Below, in pieces: positions 56,838 to 64,000 of a DNA stretch of 64,000 nt. A program made the translations under genes and the position numbers. Every line of letters begins with the position of its first letter. Position 1 is the first letter of the stretch. This DNA comes from Tritonibacter aquimaris (lineage in GTDB: Bacteria > Pseudomonadota > Alphaproteobacteria > Rhodobacterales > Rhodobacteraceae). The stretch spans positions 248,001 through 312,000 of the forward strand of contig NZ_WIXK01000003.1 of assembly GCF_009617595.1 (NCBI RefSeq). The letters are read 5' to 3'. Below the pieces are notes generated by a model. That model saw only the letters and a list, made by a program, of their open reading frames with translations. It searched no databases and had not been told where the DNA came from.

Positions 56838-57590
56838 ATGACATATACCCCTTTTTTTACCCATGGCACTATTGATGACGGCGCGGCGCGCTCACGCTGG
56901 CTGGTGACATGTGATCACGCCACCAATTTTGTGCCCGATTTCATCAACGGCGGAGATCTTGGCCTCCCCGCAGAAGATATGGCGCGCCACATTGCTTATG
57001 ATCCCGGTGCCTATGGGGTGTCGCGCTACCTCGGCGAGTTGCTGAATGCCCCGGTGGTAGCATCAAATTTTTCACGACTGGTTATCGATCCCAACCGCGG
57101 CACCGATGATCCGACACTTTTGATGAAACTTTATGATGGCACCATCATCCCGGCCAACCGCCACGCGGATGACGCCGAGCTCACCCGCCGTCTTGAAGCC
57201 TGCTACCTGCCCTATCACAACACGGTGGCCGAGATTGCCGCCCAGCGCAAAGACACCGTGATTGTCTCGGTGCATTCTTTCACGCCGCAATTGCGCGGCC
57301 GTCCCAAACGACCCTGGGAAATTGGCATTCTTTACCCCAAACACGAGCGCCTCTCCCCGATTGTGATCGATCTGCTGCGCCAGCAGGGCGATCTCACCGT
57401 GGGGGATAATCAACCCTACAGCGGCTATTACCCCGGTGATTCCATTGACAAACACGCCACCAAACATGACCGCCCCAACACATTGATTGAATTGCGCAAT
57501 GATCTGATCGCCGATGAAGCCGGGCAACGCGCCTGGGCCAAACGGCTGGCAGATCTGCTGCCACAGGCGCTCGCACAGGTTCCATCATAG
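56838..57590 (+). CDS. N-formylglutamate amidohydrolase
   Basis: A 250-residue protein of the N-formylglutamate amidohydrolase family (HutG-type): 'LVTCDHATNFVPDFING', 'HIAYDPGAYGVSRYLGELLNAPVVASNFSRLVIDPNR', 'VHSFTPQLRGRPKRPWEIGILY'. The family cleaves N-formyl-L-glutamate to formate and glutamate in some histidine pathways; no hut genes are near, so the substrate is uncertain. AAAGGATG is upstream of the ATG. Confidence 0.9.
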   Translation: MTYTPFFTHGTIDDGAARSRWLVTCDHATNFVPDFINGGDLGLPAEDMARHIAYDPGAYGVSRYLGELLNAPVVASNFSRLVIDPNRGTDDPTLLMKLYDGTIIPANRHADDAELTRRLEACYLPYHNTVAEIAAQRKDTVIVSVHSFTPQLRGRPKRPWEIGILYPKHERLSPIVIDLLRQQGDLTVGDNQPYSGYYPGDSIDKHATKHDRPNTLIELRNDLIADEAGQRAWAKRLADLLPQALAQVPS

Positions 57591-57704
57591 GCTCCGTCAT
57601 AGGCACTGTCACAGGCTCACTCACAGCCCTACCCCCTTTGCGCCGCGCGGTGCCGCCCCCATATATAAAGGGTGGAACGCGCACCTTCAGGAGAGGAGAG
57701 TGGT

Positions 57705-57944
57705 ATGTCTGTTGAAACCCTGTCTGCCTTTTTTGGCTGGCTCAGCCTGCTGCATATTGGGCTGTTCACCCTCTCGGTACTGCTGATTCTGGGCTTTCGT
57801 GAAACCACGACCCAGCTGCATGCGCGCCTGTTTGATCTGCCCGCAGATCAGATCCGCACAGAGATCTACCGCTGGCTGGGGAACTACAAACTGCTGATCT
57901 TTGTCACCGCGCTTGGGCCCTGGCTTGCGCTGCAACTGATCTGA
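57705..57944 (+). CDS. DUF6868-type small membrane protein
   Basis: A 79-residue protein with two hydrophobic helices: 'TLSAFFGWLSLLHIGLFTLSVLLIL' and 'NYKLLIFVTALGPWLALQLI'. The pattern matches DUF6868 proteins as I recall them. AGGAGAGGAG precedes ATG 57705. The function is unknown. Confidence 0.75.
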   Translation: MSVETLSAFFGWLSLLHIGLFTLSVLLILGFRETTTQLHARLFDLPADQIRTEIYRWLGNYKLLIFVTALGPWLALQLI

Positions 57945-58034
57945 CACTTGCGTGCGCAGGCGCGGCACTTCATTGTCGCAGCCACCACCACCTGCTAAGT
58001 TATGCGCCAGCCATCAGAATTGTGAGAGAGCCAC

Positions 58035-58361
58035 ATGAGCACAGACATCGATCCGCAGACCGAAATTGAACTGCAAGCCGCCGCCTTCCGTCGTCTGCAA
58101 CAGCATCTGATGCAGGATCGCACCGATGTGCAAAACATCGACATGATGAATCTCGCGGGCTTTTGCCGCAACTGTCTCAGCCGCTGGTATCAAGAAGCCG
58201 CCAATGAACGCGGCATTGATCTGGATAAAAACACCGCGCGTGAGATTTTTTACGGCATGACCATGGATGACTGGAAAGCCAACTACCAAAATGACGCCAG
58301 CGAAGCCCAAAAGGCAGCCTTTGATGTGGCCTTCAAGGAAAACGTGTCAGACAAATCCTGA
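58035..58361 (+). CDS. DUF1244 domain-containing protein
   Basis: A 108-residue protein with the DUF1244 pattern: 'AFRRLQQHLMQDRTDVQNIDMMNLAGFCRNCLSRWYQEAANERGI' and 'AREIFYGMTMDDWKANYQ'. Widely found in Alphaproteobacteria without known function. It has GAGAGAG before the ATG, and its stop touches the stop of the converging LysR gene. Confidence 0.93.
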   Translation: MSTDIDPQTEIELQAAAFRRLQQHLMQDRTDVQNIDMMNLAGFCRNCLSRWYQEAANERGIDLDKNTAREIFYGMTMDDWKANYQNDASEAQKAAFDVAFKENVSDKS

Positions 58362-59324
58362 TCACGCCTCTTCCTTAAGCGCGCCCAGGCTGCTGTTGAT
58401 GGTGGTTTCACCATCCAGTGAGCGGGTGGCAAAAGCATCAATAATCAGCTGACGCATCCAGCTGTTGCGCGCGGAATGCTGCTGGCGCATGTGCCAGACC
58501 AGATCAAAACAGATGTCGGGCATGGGAAAGGGCAGCTTGCACTGGGCCAGATCCGACATCACCCCATGCGACAACATGCTGGGCAGCGTTGCAATCATAT
58601 CGGTGCCTCTGATCGCCTCAGCCAGCATCCAGACATTGGGCACCCCCATACAGACCTCGCGGCTGATGGAATATTCTTCCAGCCGCTGCTCCACCGCGCT
58701 TTTGGTCACCCCGCCAAAATCCAGCACCACATGGCGGGCACGGCCATATTCCGCAACCGTCTGCACAGCGCCGCGCACATTGGAATCATAAAACACCGCA
58801 GATTTATCAAGATAGAGCGGCACCGTGCGCAGCGATTGCGCATAGGCGTTGAGCCGCGGCACAATCGCCAGATCCACATCCAGCCCCTGCATCACATCCG
58901 CCAGATTGCCGCGCGATCCCAATTCGCGAAACTGGATTTGGCGCTGGGGCACCTGCTCCCATAACACCGATTGAATCCGCCGCGCCGCAACTGCCATCGC
59001 GCCGCCGTTCATTGCAATCACACAGGGGCGCATATCCTGCACCGGGTCGTAATCATCGCCCTCGCCCAGCGCCTCAATCGCGGTCAGAATTTCACGCACC
59101 TGCGGCGCCAGACGCAATGCCGCCAGGGTCGGGCTGATGCCACGGCCCGATTTCTGAAACAATTCAACCCCAAGGACCCCGCGCAACCGCTCTAGCGTAT
59201 GGCTGACGCTTGACTGGCTCACCCCCAGTGTCAGCGCCGCCTGACTGACCGATGTCTGCTCAAACACCGTTAGAAATACCCGCAGAGACTGACCACTGAT
59301 CTGCGATACATCTATTTTTGTCAT
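58362..59324 (-). CDS. LysR-family transcriptional regulator (NodD/LeuO-like)
   Basis: A 320-residue regulator: 'QSLRVFLTVFEQTSVSQAALTLGVSQSSVSHTLERLRGVLGVELFQKSGRG' winged helix, then the substrate-binding domain. GAGGATAAACAT before ATG 59324 sets the start. It is the nearest LysR to the dat-dgcA-dgcN group, from which it is separated by one small gene; LysR-type control of D-glutamate catabolism is conceivable but not shown. Two palindromes lie just upstream. Confidence 0.88.
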   Translation of the reverse strand: MTKIDVSQISGQSLRVFLTVFEQTSVSQAALTLGVSQSSVSHTLERLRGVLGVELFQKSGRGISPTLAALRLAPQVREILTAIEALGEGDDYDPVQDMRPCVIAMNGGAMAVAARRIQSVLWEQVPQRQIQFRELGSRGNLADVMQGLDVDLAIVPRLNAYAQSLRTVPLYLDKSAVFYDSNVRGAVQTVAEYGRARHVVLDFGGVTKSAVEQRLEEYSISREVCMGVPNVWMLAEAIRGTDMIATLPSMLSHGVMSDLAQCKLPFPMPDICFDLVWHMRQQHSARNSWMRQLIIDAFATRSLDGETTINSSLGALKEEA

Positions 59325-59344
59325 ATGTTTATCCTCAACGCAGA

Positions 59345-59395
59345 TTGATCTTATGCGCATGATCAAATGATAGTGAATTTTACCACATGGTAAAA
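59345..59395. promoter_or_regulatory. Two palindromes in the LysR divergent promoter
   Basis: TTGATC-N10-GATCAA (59345-59366) with ATGCGCAT inside, and TTTTACC-ACAT-GGTAAAA (59378-59395), a perfect 7-bp inverted repeat. Their place between the LysR gene and the small frame suggests operator sites. Confidence 0.5.
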
Positions 59396-59410
59396 GGTGA
59401 ACAACGTTCG

Positions 59411-59590
59411 ATGCCGTATAATAAAATCTACAATGGCACCCCGGCGCGACACCCAGATGGAGATTGTATTTCGCAAGAGGTATCAGACCTGAAACCGCTT
59501 GTGGATCATGCAATCGAACGGGCGCGGAACTGGGACTTTGAGGCTGCAAAAGCCGCACTTAAACAGGCGCAACGCCAGCTCAACGACTAA
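59411..59590 (+). CDS. Small protein of unknown function
   Basis: A 59-residue frame beginning MPYNKIYNGTPARHPDGDC and ending with an amphipathic helix 'HAIERARNWDFEAAKAALKQAQRQLND'. An ATG at 59387 would add eight residues but lies inside a palindrome. Divergent from the LysR gene and followed by a two-way terminator. I do not recognise the family. Confidence 0.55.
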   Translation: MPYNKIYNGTPARHPDGDCISQEVSDLKPLVDHAIERARNWDFEAAKAALKQAQRQLND

Positions 59591-59653
59591 AAATTTAGTC
59601 AACTTTCAAAGTAATTTTCAGCTTTGAAGACACGACCAACACCACTCACAAAC

Positions 59654-59682
59654 AAAAAAGGCCGCCCTCAGGGCGGCCTTTG
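59654..59682. terminator. Terminator between the small gene and dat
   Basis: AAAAGGCCGCCCT-CA-GGGCGGCCTTT, A-rich on one side and T-rich on the other, usable in both directions. Confidence 0.88.
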
Positions 59683-59708
59683 CCAATTTTACGCCAGGTT
59701 GGCCAGAT

Positions 59709-60569
59709 TTAGATGGCGGCGTTCAGGCTTTCTTCCAGATAGATTTCACGCAGGCGTTTTGCGATCGGGCCCGGCGTACCATCACCCAGCGCCACCCCAT
59801 CGATTTCAACAACCGGCATCACAAAGGCCGAAGCCGAGGTGGTAAAGGCTTCATCGGCACCCTGGGCTTCTTCGATGGTGAACAGGCGCTCTTCGATTTT
59901 CATCTGCGCTTCTTTTGCCATCCGCAGCACGGCCTTGCGGGTGATGCCATGCAGGATATCGTTTGACAGCGGCCGGGTTACGATCACGCCATCCTTGATG
60001 AAATAGGCGTTGTTGGATGTGCCCTCGGTCACATAGCCATCTTCCACCATCCAGGCATCATCCGCACCGGCTTTTTTCGCCATCATCTTGCCCATGGACG
60101 GATACAGCAGCTGCACGGTTTTAATGTCGCGACGACCCCAGCGGATGTCTTCAACCGAGATGATCTTGGCGCCTTTTTTGGCAGCAGGGCTGTCGGCAAG
60201 GCCGGGTTTATTCTGGGTAAACAGCACCAGCGACGGCGGGGTATCCTCGGCAGGGAACACAAAATCACGATCCCCGTCAGACCCACGAGTGACCTGCAGA
60301 TAGATCAGACCTTCTTCGATCCCGTTCAGCTCCACCAGTTTGCGGTGGATTTCCAACAGCTCATCCTTGGAGCAGGGCGACGCCATCTCAAGCTCATTCA
60401 GCGACCGTTCCAGACGCACCGCGTGACCTTCAAAATCGATCAGCTTGCCATCAAGAACAGATGTCACCTCATAGACCGCATCCGCAAACAGGAAACCACG
60501 GTCAAAGATCGAGACCTTGGCTTCGGTCTCAGGCAGGTATTCGCCATTTACATATACGGTACGGGTCAT
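59709..60569 (-). CDS. dat: D-amino-acid transaminase (class IV, PLP)
   Basis: A 286-residue fold-type IV aminotransferase: 'FDRGFLFADAVYEVTSVLDGKLIDFEGH', PLP lysine in 'DIKTVQLLYPSM', and 'DGYVTEGTSNNAYFIKDGVIVTRPLSNDILHGITR'. It transfers amino groups between D-amino acids and 2-oxo acids, producing D-Glu from 2-oxoglutarate. Its position downstream of dgcA and dgcN on the same strand suggests it feeds D-Glu into that route. Confidence 0.92.
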   Translation of the reverse strand: MTRTVYVNGEYLPETEAKVSIFDRGFLFADAVYEVTSVLDGKLIDFEGHAVRLERSLNELEMASPCSKDELLEIHRKLVELNGIEEGLIYLQVTRGSDGDRDFVFPAEDTPPSLVLFTQNKPGLADSPAAKKGAKIISVEDIRWGRRDIKTVQLLYPSMGKMMAKKAGADDAWMVEDGYVTEGTSNNAYFIKDGVIVTRPLSNDILHGITRKAVLRMAKEAQMKIEERLFTIEEAQGADEAFTTSASAFVMPVVEIDGVALGDGTPGPIAKRLREIYLEESLNAAI

Positions 60570-60740
60570 GGACCAACTCCTGTTGAATTTCTTGCTTTGT
60601 CGGGCGCTTGGTCGCCCAGGTCAAGCAGGCAGGTCAAGCGCGATGGCAAAAGGGGTACAAAATTCATGCACACCCAAGCGGCGGGCCTCTCTGCGGCCAT
60701 GAATAGGCAATCAGCTGCTCTGCACCGCGGCACGCTGAAA

Positions 60741-61706
60741 TCAGCCCCAAAGGTCGCGCGCAGGCGGGTGCACGCCTTTTTCGTCAAACAGCAACGGCGT
60801 TTCGCGATCCTCCGCCAAAAGCAGCGGCCCATCCAGATCGGTAACCATCGCGCCCTGCGCCACCAAAGTAGCCGGTGCCATCGCCAGTGACGATCCCACC
60901 ATACAGCCCACCATCACCTGATACCCTTCGGCCAGTGCCGCCGCGCGCAGTTTTAATGCTTCGGTCAACCCGCCGGTTTTATCCAGTTTGATGTTCACCA
61001 CATCATATTTGCCCTTCAGCTTGGACAGGCTCTGGCAATCATGGGCGCTTTCATCGGCACAAACCGGCACCGGCCGCTCCATCCCCAACAGCGCATCATC
61101 ATCGCCTGCGGGCAAAGGCTGCTCCACCAGCGCCACGCCAAGACGCACCAGATGCGGCGCAAGATCAGCGTAAACTTCGGCTGACCAGCCTTCATTGGCA
61201 TCAACAATAATGGTGCTGTCTGGCGCGCCCGCGCGCACCGCTTCAAGGCGGGCCATATCATCAGGCGTGCCCAATTTGATCTTCAGAAGCGGGCGAAAGG
61301 CGTTTTTGGCCGCCTGCACCTGCATCTCGGCGGGTTCTGCCAAAGACAGCGTATAGGCGGTGATTTCAGGGCCGGGCTGTGGCAGGCCCGCCAAATCCCA
61401 GGCGCGTTTTCCCGCCTGTTTGCACTCCAGATCCCACAGCGCACAGTCCACGGCATTGCGCGCAGCCCCAGCAGGCAATAGCTCCTGCAACGCCATGCGA
61501 TCAAACCGCTCTGGCAGCGCTTCGATCTCGCGGGTCACGCTTTCAAGGGTTTCATCATAGCGCGCATAGGGCACACATTCGCCCCAGCCCACATGGCCAT
61601 CTTGCGCCACAGAAACCGTCAGAACCTTGGCCTCGGTGCGCGATCCGCGTGAAATGGTAAAGACCTGCGCCAGTTTAAACACATCTGCGGTGACGTTGAG
61701 ATTCAT
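60741..61706 (-). CDS. dgcA: Enolase-superfamily racemase: N-acetyl-D-glutamate racemase DgcA / dipeptide epimerase type
   Basis: A 321-residue enolase-superfamily enzyme with KIK (142-144), Asp169 (VDANEGW), Glu195 (VEQPLPAGDD), Asp218 (CADES) and Lys243 (KLDKTGG), the residue set of the dipeptide epimerase group. Next to dgcN it fits DgcA, which racemises N-acetyl-D-Glu to N-acetyl-L-Glu, rather than L-Ala-D/L-Glu epimerase; the two are hard to tell apart by sequence. AGGACC precedes ATG 61706. Confidence 0.85.
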   Translation of the reverse strand: MNLNVTADVFKLAQVFTISRGSRTEAKVLTVSVAQDGHVGWGECVPYARYDETLESVTREIEALPERFDRMALQELLPAGAARNAVDCALWDLECKQAGKRAWDLAGLPQPGPEITAYTLSLAEPAEMQVQAAKNAFRPLLKIKLGTPDDMARLEAVRAGAPDSTIIVDANEGWSAEVYADLAPHLVRLGVALVEQPLPAGDDDALLGMERPVPVCADESAHDCQSLSKLKGKYDVVNIKLDKTGGLTEALKLRAAALAEGYQVMVGCMVGSSLAMAPATLVAQGAMVTDLDGPLLLAEDRETPLLFDEKGVHPPARDLWG

Positions 61707-61760
61707 AAGTGGTCCTGCCGTTTTGCATGGTCGCCAAGGGCAGAGCGCCGCCCCCAGCTT

Positions 61761-61790
61761 CACCTTTTTATAAATACTCCCGCCGGAGGC
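61761..61790 (-). repeat. GGAGTATTT-type intergenic element
   Basis: On the minus strand GCCTCCGGCGGGAGTATTTA then TAAAAAGGTG, between dgcN and dgcA. It is the best-formed of the three copies. It separates two genes expected to be co-transcribed. Confidence 0.65.
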
Positions 61791-61831
61791 ATCCACCATC
61801 ACAGCAAACGCCCCCGATCGGGAGAAGTTCG

Positions 61832-62833
61832 TCAGACCGCAGCCAGCGCATCCACCAGACGATCCGCCCCATGGCGGAACGGATCCACCGCGGGCAGGCC
61901 CATCTCTGCTTCGAGCTTGGCGAGATAGGCATTGGCCTCCTCTTCGCTCAGATGCTGGGTGTTCACTGAAATACCAACCACCTGACAGGCGGGATTGGAT
62001 TTCTGCGCCAAGGGCAGCGCAGTGTCGCGCAGCTGTTGCAATGTGGGCAGGTCAAAACCCGGCAGGCCGCGCATATGGTCACGGGTGGGTTCATGGCACA
62101 GGATCAGCGCATCGGGCTGGCCGCCGTGCACCAGCGCCATTGTGACGCCAGAGTAGGAAATGTGAAACAGCGAGCCCTGCCCCTCGATCAGATCCCAGTG
62201 ATCATCGTCATTGTCGGGGGTCAGATATTCCACCGCACCGGCCATGAAATCCGCAATCACCGCATCCAGCGGCACGCCCTGGCCGGTGATCAGAATGCCG
62301 GTCTGGCCAGTGGCGCGGAAGGTGGATTTCATTCCGCGTTCCTGCATCACCGCATCCATCGCCAGCGCGGTGTACATTTTACCGACGGAGCAATCGGTGC
62401 CCACCGCCAGACAACGTTTGCCGGTTCGGTTTTTACCATTGGCAATGGGATAGGCCACGGTGGGGATGCGCACATCATGCAGGGTGCAGCCATGGGTCTG
62501 CGCCGCGGCGACCAGCTCATTTTCGTCGCGCAACAGGTTGTGCAGACCCGAGGCAATATCAAACCCCATCTCCAGCGCCTGAACCAAGAGCGCTTTCCAT
62601 TCGGCTGAAATCACCCCACCGCGGTTGGCCACCCCAATCACCAGCGTCTTGGCACCCGCGTCTTTGGCCTCCTGGAGGCTCAGCTCTTTCAGGCCCAGAT
62701 CAGCCCCACAGCCCGGCAGGGAAATCTGCCCCACCGCGTGATCGGGACGCCAGTCGCGGATTCCAATGGCCACTTTGGCTGCCAGCATGTCGGGCGCGTC
62801 GCCCAGAAACAGGAGATAAGGGGTCTCAATCAT
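61832..62833 (-). CDS. dgcN: DUF1611 protein, N-acetyltransferase DgcN (D-glutamate)
   Basis: A 333-residue DUF1611 protein. An N-terminal Rossmann-like domain (LLFLGDAPDMLAAKVAIGIRDW) is followed by a P-loop-like domain with GTDCSVGK (145-152). DgcN proteins N-acetylate D-Glu with acetyl-CoA, the first step of the D-Glu route described in marine bacteria; the product goes to DgcA. The start MIETPYLLFLGDAP has GGAG 13 bases ahead. First gene of the dgcN-dgcA-dat set. Confidence 0.85.
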   Translation of the reverse strand: MIETPYLLFLGDAPDMLAAKVAIGIRDWRPDHAVGQISLPGCGADLGLKELSLQEAKDAGAKTLVIGVANRGGVISAEWKALLVQALEMGFDIASGLHNLLRDENELVAAAQTHGCTLHDVRIPTVAYPIANGKNRTGKRCLAVGTDCSVGKMYTALAMDAVMQERGMKSTFRATGQTGILITGQGVPLDAVIADFMAGAVEYLTPDNDDDHWDLIEGQGSLFHISYSGVTMALVHGGQPDALILCHEPTRDHMRGLPGFDLPTLQQLRDTALPLAQKSNPACQVVGISVNTQHLSEEEANAYLAKLEAEMGLPAVDPFRHGADRLVDALAAV

Positions 62834-62938
62834 GTCAGAGCGCTCCGTTGCAAAAATCAGTGTTACGGCAATGTATCGAGTTTTTCGCAACAAGAGCTCC
62901 CGGCATTGTATTGTTTTCTATGGGACACTCGGCAGCTT

Positions 62939-62966
62939 CTTCGAAGAAATGGGCATTTTTTCGAAG
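62939..62966. promoter_or_regulatory. 28-base palindrome upstream of dgcN
   Basis: CTTCGAAGAAATG-GG-CATTTTTTCGAAG, 12 of 13 positions paired. It lies 106 bases from the dgcN start and about 190 from the mcl1-like start, in a 323-base region without a gene. Candidate operator. The same region has TTGCGCGCAA (about 63066-63075), another palindrome nearer to mcl1. Confidence 0.55.
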
Positions 62967-63156
62967 ATTAATGCAGCAATTGCGTATTTAACGCAGAAGT
63001 CTCCACTCAATTGATGATTAAAAACTGTGCAATTTGTAAACAATGCTGCATGTGCAAAATGATCATTGCGCGCAAGGGCGAAACTATATACCAATCACAT
63101 AGATAAATACGACATATCGTTACCTTTACGATGCCATCACCCTAAGGAGCCCCGAG

Positions 63157-64000
63157 ATGAGCTTTCGCATTCAGCCCACTGCCCCGGCCCGCCCGAACCG
63201 CTGCCAATTGTTTGGTCCCGGGTCCAACACCAAACTTTTCCCTAAGATGGCGGCCTCTGCGGCGGATGTGATCAACCTCGACCTCGAAGATTCGGTTGCC
63301 CCCTCTGACAAAGACAGCGCGCGCGCCAATATTATTGAGGCGCTCAACACTGTTGATTGGGGCAATAAATACATGAGCGTGCGGATCAACGGGCTGGATA
63401 CGCCCTATTGGTACCGCGATGTGGTGGATCTGCTGGAGCAGGCCGGTGATCGTCTGGATCAGATCATGATCCCCAAAGTGGGCTGCGCTGCGGATGTCTA
63501 TGCGGTGGATGCGCTGGTGACGGCGATTGAGACTGCAAAGGGGCGCACAAAACCCGTGTCGTTTGAAGTGATCATCGAATCTGCGGCGGGCATTGCCCAT
63601 GTGGAAGAGATCGCCGCCTCAAGCCCGCGCCTGCAAGCCATGAGCCTGGGGGCTGCGGATTTTGCCGCCTCTATGGGGATGCAGACCACCGGTATTGGTG
63701 GCACCCAGGAAAACTATTACATGCTGCGCGAAGGCCAAAAGCATTGGTCCGATCCCTGGCACTGGGCCCAGGCCGCGATTGTTGCTGCCTGCCGCACCCA
63801 TGGGGTTTTGCCGGTTGATGGGCCGTTTGGTGATTTCTCTGACGATGAAGGCTATATCGCCCAGGCGAAACGCTCTGCCACCCTTGGGATGGTCGGGAAA
63901 TGGGCGATCCACCCGAAACAGATCGCATTGGCCAATCAGGTGTTCACCCCTTCCGATGAGGCGGTTGCTGAGGCGCGCGAGATCCTTGCAGCGATGGAAG
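63157..64000 (+). CDS. mcl1: L-malyl-CoA/beta-methylmalyl-CoA lyase, HpcH/HpaI family (C-terminus outside window)
   Basis: Open from ATG 63157 (AAGGAGC seven bases ahead) to the window edge, 281 residues so far. 'RPNRCQLFGPGSNTKLFPKMAASAADVINLDLEDSVAPSDK' and 'KPVSFEVIIESAAGIAHVEEIAASSPRLQAMSLGAADFAASMGMQTTGIGG' match the Mcl1 type in the CitE/HpcH family; 'GKWAIHPKQIALANQVF' is near the end of the seen part. Mcl1 cleaves malyl-CoA and methylmalyl-CoA in acetate assimilation (ethylmalonyl-CoA pathway) in Rhodobacterales. Confidence 0.9.
   Translation, partial: MSFRIQPTAPARPNRCQLFGPGSNTKLFPKMAASAADVINLDLEDSVAPSDKDSARANIIEALNTVDWGNKYMSVRINGLDTPYWYRDVVDLLEQAGDRLDQIMIPKVGCAADVYAVDALVTAIETAKGRTKPVSFEVIIESAAGIAHVEEIAASSPRLQAMSLGAADFAASMGMQTTGIGGTQENYYMLREGQKHWSDPWHWAQAAIVAACRTHGVLPVDGPFGDFSDDEGYIAQAKRSATLGMVGKWAIHPKQIALANQVFTPSDEAVAEAREILAAME

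Noticed and set aside
56634-56864. N-terminal extension of pyruvate kinase
   Set aside because: It overlaps the divergent gene and lacks similarity; a good ribosome-binding site lies before ATG 56633.
1-64000. tRNA genes, CRISPR arrays, IS elements, prophage
   Set aside because: No T-loop pattern in a cloverleaf context, no regularly spaced repeats, no transposase or integrase frames were seen.

Overview
The window looks like a chromosomal segment of a marine Roseobacter-group alphaproteobacterium (Rhodobacteraceae, Phaeobacter/Ruegeria-like). Supporting signs are an FnrL-type regulator beside ccoNOQP and hemN, a dnaX-ebfC-recR block, TrcR (DUF1013), COQ9, DUF1244, a VPLPA-CTERM protein, an RTX protein, an Mcl1-type malyl-CoA lyase and GGAGTATTT-type intergenic elements. 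I see no prophage, IS element, CRISPR array, tRNA or rRNA. These assignments come from reading the sequence; no database search was run.

Region 1 (1-10 kb) is a microaerobic respiration island. It holds ccoNOQP (cbb3 oxidase) and ccoG plus the start of fixH on the minus strand, a LysR gene between the two operons, a universal stress protein, fnrL, and hemN (oxygen-independent haem synthesis). Four FNR-type boxes (TTGAY-N4-RTCAA) lie at 1746, 3090, 6681 and 8504. Three fit known targets. The one at 3090 has no obvious gene.

Region 2 (10-22.8 kb) carries a yejABEF peptide importer, a membrane-anchored cytochrome c, pheA, an SRPBCC protein, nudC, a CpdB-like nucleotidase without a visible signal peptide, the SRP RNA gene, and a cobalamin riboswitch in front of a small Cys-rich protein whose 3' end appears frameshifted. 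A phosphatase of the Cys-x5-Arg type follows. Region 3 (23-33 kb) is housekeeping: dnaX, a RidA protein, a broken small gene, ebfC, recR, ltaE, trcR, an RNase T2, DUF2189, a quinone oxidoreductase, coq9 and rpsU.

Region 4 (33-49 kb) has a CAP-RTX secreted protein, PPK2, an Lrp/ald divergent pair, MscS, a CBS-CBS-GGDEF cyclase, a GNAT/YtoQ/methyltransferase group, and pheS and pheT on the same strand but separated by a small gene, a phosphate transporter and a secreted esterase. Region 5 (49-59.6 kb) has a class III nucleotide cyclase with a membrane tail, NnrS, a Hint-domain protein, rpmI-rplT, a VPLPA-CTERM protein, pyk, N-formylglutamate amidohydrolase and small conserved genes. Region 6 (59.7-64 kb) is a D-amino-acid catabolic group, dgcN-dgcA-dat, divergent from an Mcl1-type gene that runs off the window.

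Two repeat families stand out: a nested palindrome bounded by GTGCTCCCGC/GCGGGAGC at two gene ends (9927 and 26601), and a GGAGTATTT element with three copies (25331, 31635, 61761).
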